Below are positions 61,062-64,000 of a stretch of 64,000 bases of DNA, in pieces (the first letter of the stretch is position 1; every line of letters starts with the position of its first letter). Source of the stretch: DATFTF01 sp963825175 (GTDB taxonomy: Bacteria; Acidobacteriota; Thermoanaerobaculia; UBA5066; Gp7-AA6); the NCBI GenBank assembly GCA_963825175.1, contig CAWGSA010000002.1:1612001-1676000 (forward strand), in the 5' to 3' direction. The translations under genes were made by a program, and so were the position numbers. The notes under the pieces are model-generated. The model was given only the letters and a program-made list of their open reading frames with translations. It ran no database searches and had not been told where the DNA came from.

Positions 61062-62090
61062 ATGCGAGCTCTCTTCTTCGAGAAGCACGGCGGCCTCGAT
61101 GTGCTCCAGTACGGCGAGCGGCCCACGCCGGAGCCGGGCCCCGGGGAAGTGCGGGTCGCCATCCGCGCCGCGGCCCTCAATCACCTGGACGTCTTCGTCC
61201 GCGAGGGGTTACCGGGCGTCCCTCTCCCCCAGGTCCCGGGCGCCGACGGGGCCGGCGTCGTGGACCGGATCGGCGTCGGGGTCGAGGGCTTGGCCGCCGG
61301 GGACCGCGTCCTGATCCAGCCGGGCCTCTACTGCAACGCCTGCGAATTCTGTCGGGCCGGCGAGCAGAGCCTCTGCGTGAAGTTTCGAATCCTGGGCGAG
61401 CACGTCGCCGGGACGTTCGCCGATTTCGTCGTCGTTCCGGCGCGCAACGTGTTTCCCGTTCCCGAGGGGTTGTCCTTCGAGCAGGCCAGCGCCTTTCCGC
61501 TCGTCTATCAGACGGCCTGGCGGATGGTGCTGACGCGCGGCGAGGTGTCGCCGGGGAAGACCGTGCTCATCCACGGCGCCGGAGGCGGCGTGGGCGGAGC
61601 CGCGCTGGAGATCGCGCTGCTCGCCGGTGGCCGCGTCTTTGCGACGACCCGCGGCGAGGAGAAGGCGCGCCGCCTGCGTGAGGCCGGCGCCGAGCGCGTG
61701 ATCGACTACGCGGCCGGCGACGTGGCGCGCGCGATCCGCGACGCGACCGCCAAGCGGGGCGTCGACGTCGTCATCGACAGCGTGGGCGAGAAGACGTGGA
61801 TGACGTCGTTGAAGTCGGTCGTCAAGGGGGGACGCATCGTCACATGCGGAGCGACCACCGGTCCCAATCCCGAGGAAGAGATCCGGCTCATCTTCTGGAA
61901 CCACATCTCCATCCTGGGATCGACCATGGCCAACGACCGCGAATTCCGAGCCATGCTCTCGGCGGTCGCCGCCGGCCGCCTGCGCCCCCGCATCGACCAC
62001 GTCTTTCCCTTCGGCCAGGCCGCCGAGGCCTATCGCCGCATGGAGCAGGGCGAGCAGTTCGGGAAGATCGTGTTGACGCCGGGGAATTGA
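61062..62090 (+). CDS. zinc-dependent alcohol dehydrogenase/quinone oxidoreductase
   Basis: A 342-residue medium-chain dehydrogenase. LNHLDVFVREGLPG marks the start of the MDR core; the four structural-zinc Cys are in CNACEFCRAGEQSLC, and the cofactor loop is HGAGGGVGGAALE. It has the zinc loop that the Qor protein at 44 kb lacks. Substrate unknown. Located in a mixed stretch of forward genes. Confidence 0.9.
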   Translation: MRALFFEKHGGLDVLQYGERPTPEPGPGEVRVAIRAAALNHLDVFVREGLPGVPLPQVPGADGAGVVDRIGVGVEGLAAGDRVLIQPGLYCNACEFCRAGEQSLCVKFRILGEHVAGTFADFVVVPARNVFPVPEGLSFEQASAFPLVYQTAWRMVLTRGEVSPGKTVLIHGAGGGVGGAALEIALLAGGRVFATTRGEEKARRLREAGAERVIDYAAGDVARAIRDATAKRGVDVVIDSVGEKTWMTSLKSVVKGGRIVTCGATTGPNPEEEIRLIFWNHISILGSTMANDREFRAMLSAVAAGRLRPRIDHVFPFGQAAEAYRRMEQGEQFGKIVLTPGN

Positions 62091-62092
62091 TG

Positions 62093-62175
62093 CGGACGGG
62101 GAGACGGGGCGAAAGGGCGACGGGGTGAAATCCGCGCCCCCTCCCAGTCCCCCCGTCACCCAGTCCCCCCGTCCG
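62093..62175. repeat. ACGGGG / CCCCCGT word repeat at the glycosyltransferase start
   Basis: GACGGGGAGACGGGGCGAAAGGGCGACGGGG words run into AGTCCCCCCGTCACCCAGTCCCCCCGTCC words, the inverted form. Part lies in the spacer and part is translated as the N-terminus of the glycosyltransferase. It is the same word family as in glmM and between the YkuD genes. Confidence 0.6.
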
Positions 62176-63327
62176 TTTCTGTCCATCCTTCAAGTTCTCG
62201 AGAAGGGCCTCTTCTCGACCGGAAGCGTCGTGCAGATGTTTCAGCTCGCGCAGGGGCTGGCGCGGCGGGGGCACCAGGTCGCGGTCGTCTCGCGGCCCGA
62301 CGGTGACGTGCCACGGCGTGCGCGCGAGGAGGGGATCGACTTCGAGGCGCTGCCGCTTCGAAACGAGTTCGACTTCGCCAGCGCCCGGGCCCTGGCCCGG
62401 CTGTACGAATCGCGGCAGGTCGACGTCGTGCACGTGCACAAAGGAATCGCCCACTCGGTCGCGCTCTTCGCGACGCTCTTCACCCGGCGGCGGCCGGTCC
62501 TGGTGGTCAACCGGGGCGTCTCGTTTCCTCTGGATGTCTTCAACCGGATCAAGTTCCACGTCCGCATGGACGCGGTGGTGACGGTGTGCGAGGACATCAA
62601 GAAGGTGATCGTCGCGTCGGGAAGGATTCCCGCGGGGAAGGTGCACGTCATCTACGCCGGCGTCGACCTGGCCCGCTTCGATCCCGCTCGGGCCGACGGC
62701 GCGCGAGTGCGCGCGGAGCTTCGGATTTCGGGAGACCGCTTTCTCCTGCTCCAGGTCGGCGCGCGGGAATGGAAGGGATGGAAGGACCTGATCGCGGCGG
62801 CGGCTCTCCTGGCTCCGGAGCTTCCAGGGCTGACGACGGCGATCCTGGCCTGCGAGGACGAGGCGAAGAAGGAAGAGGTGCGTGCGTTTGCGCGGGAGCG
62901 CGGCATCGAGGGCCGGGTGGTGCCGGTCGGCTTCCGAACGGACATGCCCGATGTCCTCGCGGCGGCCGACGTCGTGGCCGACCTCTCCTACGAAGGTCTT
63001 GGCGTCACCGGCACCTTGCGAGAGGCAATGGCCCTCGAGCGGCCGGTCATCGCCAGCGCCGCGGGGGGAAACCCGGAGCTGGTGGTCGACGGGGAGTCGG
63101 GTCTGCTGGTGCCGCCGCGCGACGTCGCGGCCTGCGCGGCCGCGGTGAGGCGGCTGGTCGCGGAGTCCGGGCTCGCTCGCCGTCTGGCCAGGGGCGGGCG
63201 GGAGCGTGTCGAAGCGAGCTTCTCTTCGGTGGTGCGGCTGGACCGGATCGAAGAGCTTTACCGGAGGCTCATCGCCGAAAGAGCCAGAGGAGAAGCGACA
63301 GCAGGACGGACAGCAGCAGGCACGTGA
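62125..63327 (+). CDS. GT4-family glycosyltransferase
   Basis: A 400-residue GT-B enzyme: N-terminal acceptor domain (ILQVLEKGLFSTGSVVQMFQLAQGLARRGHQV) and C-terminal donor domain with LLQVGAREWKGWKDL and the EALGVTGTLREAMALERPVIAS-type EX7E region, here YEGLGVTGTLREAM. The first 17 residues (MKSAPPPSPPVTQSPRP) are encoded by a CCCCCCGTCACCC word repeat, so the start has probably been rebuilt by the repeat; the GTG at 62125 is the only good start upstream of the fold. Probably adds sugar to a surface glycolipid or polysaccharide. Confidence 0.9.
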   Translation: MKSAPPPSPPVTQSPRPFLSILQVLEKGLFSTGSVVQMFQLAQGLARRGHQVAVVSRPDGDVPRRAREEGIDFEALPLRNEFDFASARALARLYESRQVDVVHVHKGIAHSVALFATLFTRRRPVLVVNRGVSFPLDVFNRIKFHVRMDAVVTVCEDIKKVIVASGRIPAGKVHVIYAGVDLARFDPARADGARVRAELRISGDRFLLLQVGAREWKGWKDLIAAAALLAPELPGLTTAILACEDEAKKEEVRAFARERGIEGRVVPVGFRTDMPDVLAAADVVADLSYEGLGVTGTLREAMALERPVIASAAGGNPELVVDGESGLLVPPRDVAACAAAVRRLVAESGLARRLARGGRERVEASFSSVVRLDRIEELYRRLIAERARGEATAGRTAAGT

Positions 63328-63481
63328 CGATCGGAAAGGCGAAGGTGAAACCGGGGCGCCGCACCACGATGTCGCCCGGCAGCCGTCCGAAATAACGCGA
63401 CACCACGGGCCAAGCGAGCGCCGCGGCGATGAAGACGACTCCCAGAGCGAGCAGGAGTGTTTGAACTGGAGAGCTCTTCAT
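63269..63481 (-). CDS. DUF2905 small membrane protein
   Basis: A 70-residue protein with two helices and the DUF2905 centre FGRLPGDIVVRRPGFTFAFP. Function of the family is unknown. The ATG at 63481 gives the usual family length. Its 3' end overlaps the last 59 bases of the convergent glycosyltransferase gene. Upstream lie TCACTCCTCACTC words (63515-63560). Confidence 0.85.
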   Translation of the reverse strand: MKSSPVQTLLLALGVVFIAAALAWPVVSRYFGRLPGDIVVRRPGFTFAFPIVTCLLLSVLLSLLLWLFRR

Positions 63482-63624
63482 CGATCGCGTCCGCGCCGGC
63501 TGCTCTTCGTATTCTCCCTCACTCGTCACTCCTCACTCCTCACTCGTCACTTGCCACTCGAGCCGCACTGTGACAGCATGCCTCGTCCTCCTCGGGCCGA
63601 CCGGTCCGTTCTCCGGCCAATCCC

Positions 63625-64000
63625 ATGACCGAACCCACCCTGCGATCCGTGATCCGCATCCAGGACCTGCCCGCCGACGACCGTCCCCGAGAGCGCCTCG
63701 CCCGCCTGGGACCGGCCGCTCTTTCTTCGGAGGAGCTCCTGGCCCTGCTTCTGGGAGCCGGGACCCGGGGACAGAGCGCGCTCGACCGCGCGCGCCAGAT
63801 TCTCGCCGCCCACGGAGGCCTGCCCGGACTCGCCTCGCTCTCGGAGAAGGAGCTCATCCGGGAGAAAGGAATCAAGGGGGCGCGTTCGGGCGCCATCGCC
63901 GCCGCGCTCGAGATCGGGCGCCGCTTGGCGGCGGAGCCGCTGGCTGCCCGCGACCTCTTCAACGAGCCGGGCCTGGTGAAGGAGTATCTGCGCCGGGCCA
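63625..64000 (+). CDS. radC: RadC/UPF0758-family protein, N-terminal part (cut by window end)
   Basis: The first 125 codons of a RadC-type protein: IQDLPADDRPRERLARLGPAALSSEELLALLLGAGT is the family's N-terminal helix-hairpin-helix region. The JAB/MPN metal-binding domain lies beyond the window. RadC was linked to recombination repair but its role is unsettled. ATG at 63625; no clear Shine-Dalgarno sequence. Confidence 0.92.
   Translation, partial: MTEPTLRSVIRIQDLPADDRPRERLARLGPAALSSEELLALLLGAGTRGQSALDRARQILAAHGGLPGLASLSEKELIREKGIKGARSGAIAAALEIGRRLAAEPLAARDLFNEPGLVKEYLRRA

Overview
The window is about 68% GC, densely coded on both strands, and looks like a chromosomal segment of a Gram-negative soil- or sediment-type bacterium, most likely Acidobacteriota. 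The pointers are a winged-helix/TolB-propeller regulator, a large sortilin-type BNR-propeller protein, a PHI-1/EXORDIUM-like secreted protein with a Thr/Pro linker, a B-type (ba3) oxidase and a DegP protease. The phylum is an inference; no rRNA is present.

Layout. 1-6 kb: two tandem ketoacyl synthases (the second cut by the window edge), a dCMP deaminase, a receiver-PilZ protein, an SDR and a YdjM-type membrane hydrolase. 4.8-10 kb: a membrane protein behind an M1 peptidase broken by two frameshifts, divergent from ligA. 10.2-20.3 kb: a minus-strand housekeeping block, tilS-hpt-ftsH-dinB-folP-cdaA-cdaR-glmM-HAD-GNAT, whose distal part is chained by 4-bp start/stop overlaps. It joins c-di-AMP synthesis, folate and amino-sugar activation. 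A MITE-like element sits at its 3' end. 20.4-27 kb: a secreted protein, a methyltransferase fragment, tRNA-Met, a ClC channel with CBS domains, an EAL protein and tRNA-Val. 27-33.5 kb: a respiratory cluster (FixI copper ATPase, SafE-like protein, ba3 oxidase subunits IIa, II and I, diheme cytochrome c). 33.7-40.2 kb: an NTF2-like protein, a TM2 protein, a hemerythrin, the regulator/propeller protein and a two-subunit molybdenum hydroxylase. 40.3-41.6 kb: a tRNA-Asp locus with a broken duplicate tRNA and a 0.8-kb island bounded by a 26-bp repeat of the tRNA 3' end. 42-49 kb: DegP, quinone oxidoreductase, pirin, and a wall-enzyme trio (a YkuD paralogue without its catalytic Cys, an intact YkuD, an M15-like peptidase with an EF-hand-like loop). 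48.6-57.4 kb: the frameshifted BNR protein, a MetX-like hydrolase, an ABC-2 exporter, a CPBP protease and a HExxH protein. 57.5-64 kb: an RsbW/RsbV-like pair, a polyprenyl synthase, a phosphatase-superfamily membrane protein, an alcohol dehydrogenase, a glycosyltransferase, DUF2905 and the start of radC.

Two window-wide signals stand out. Many spacers carry short text-like runs of 6-9-bp words repeated with small variations; one such run lies in frame inside glmM and another supplies the N-terminus of the glycosyltransferase. Several genes have a TANNNT box exactly 6-7 bases before the start codon, which suggests that leaderless transcripts are common. A further structured element with two hairpins occurs twice, near 15.8 kb and 26.9 kb.
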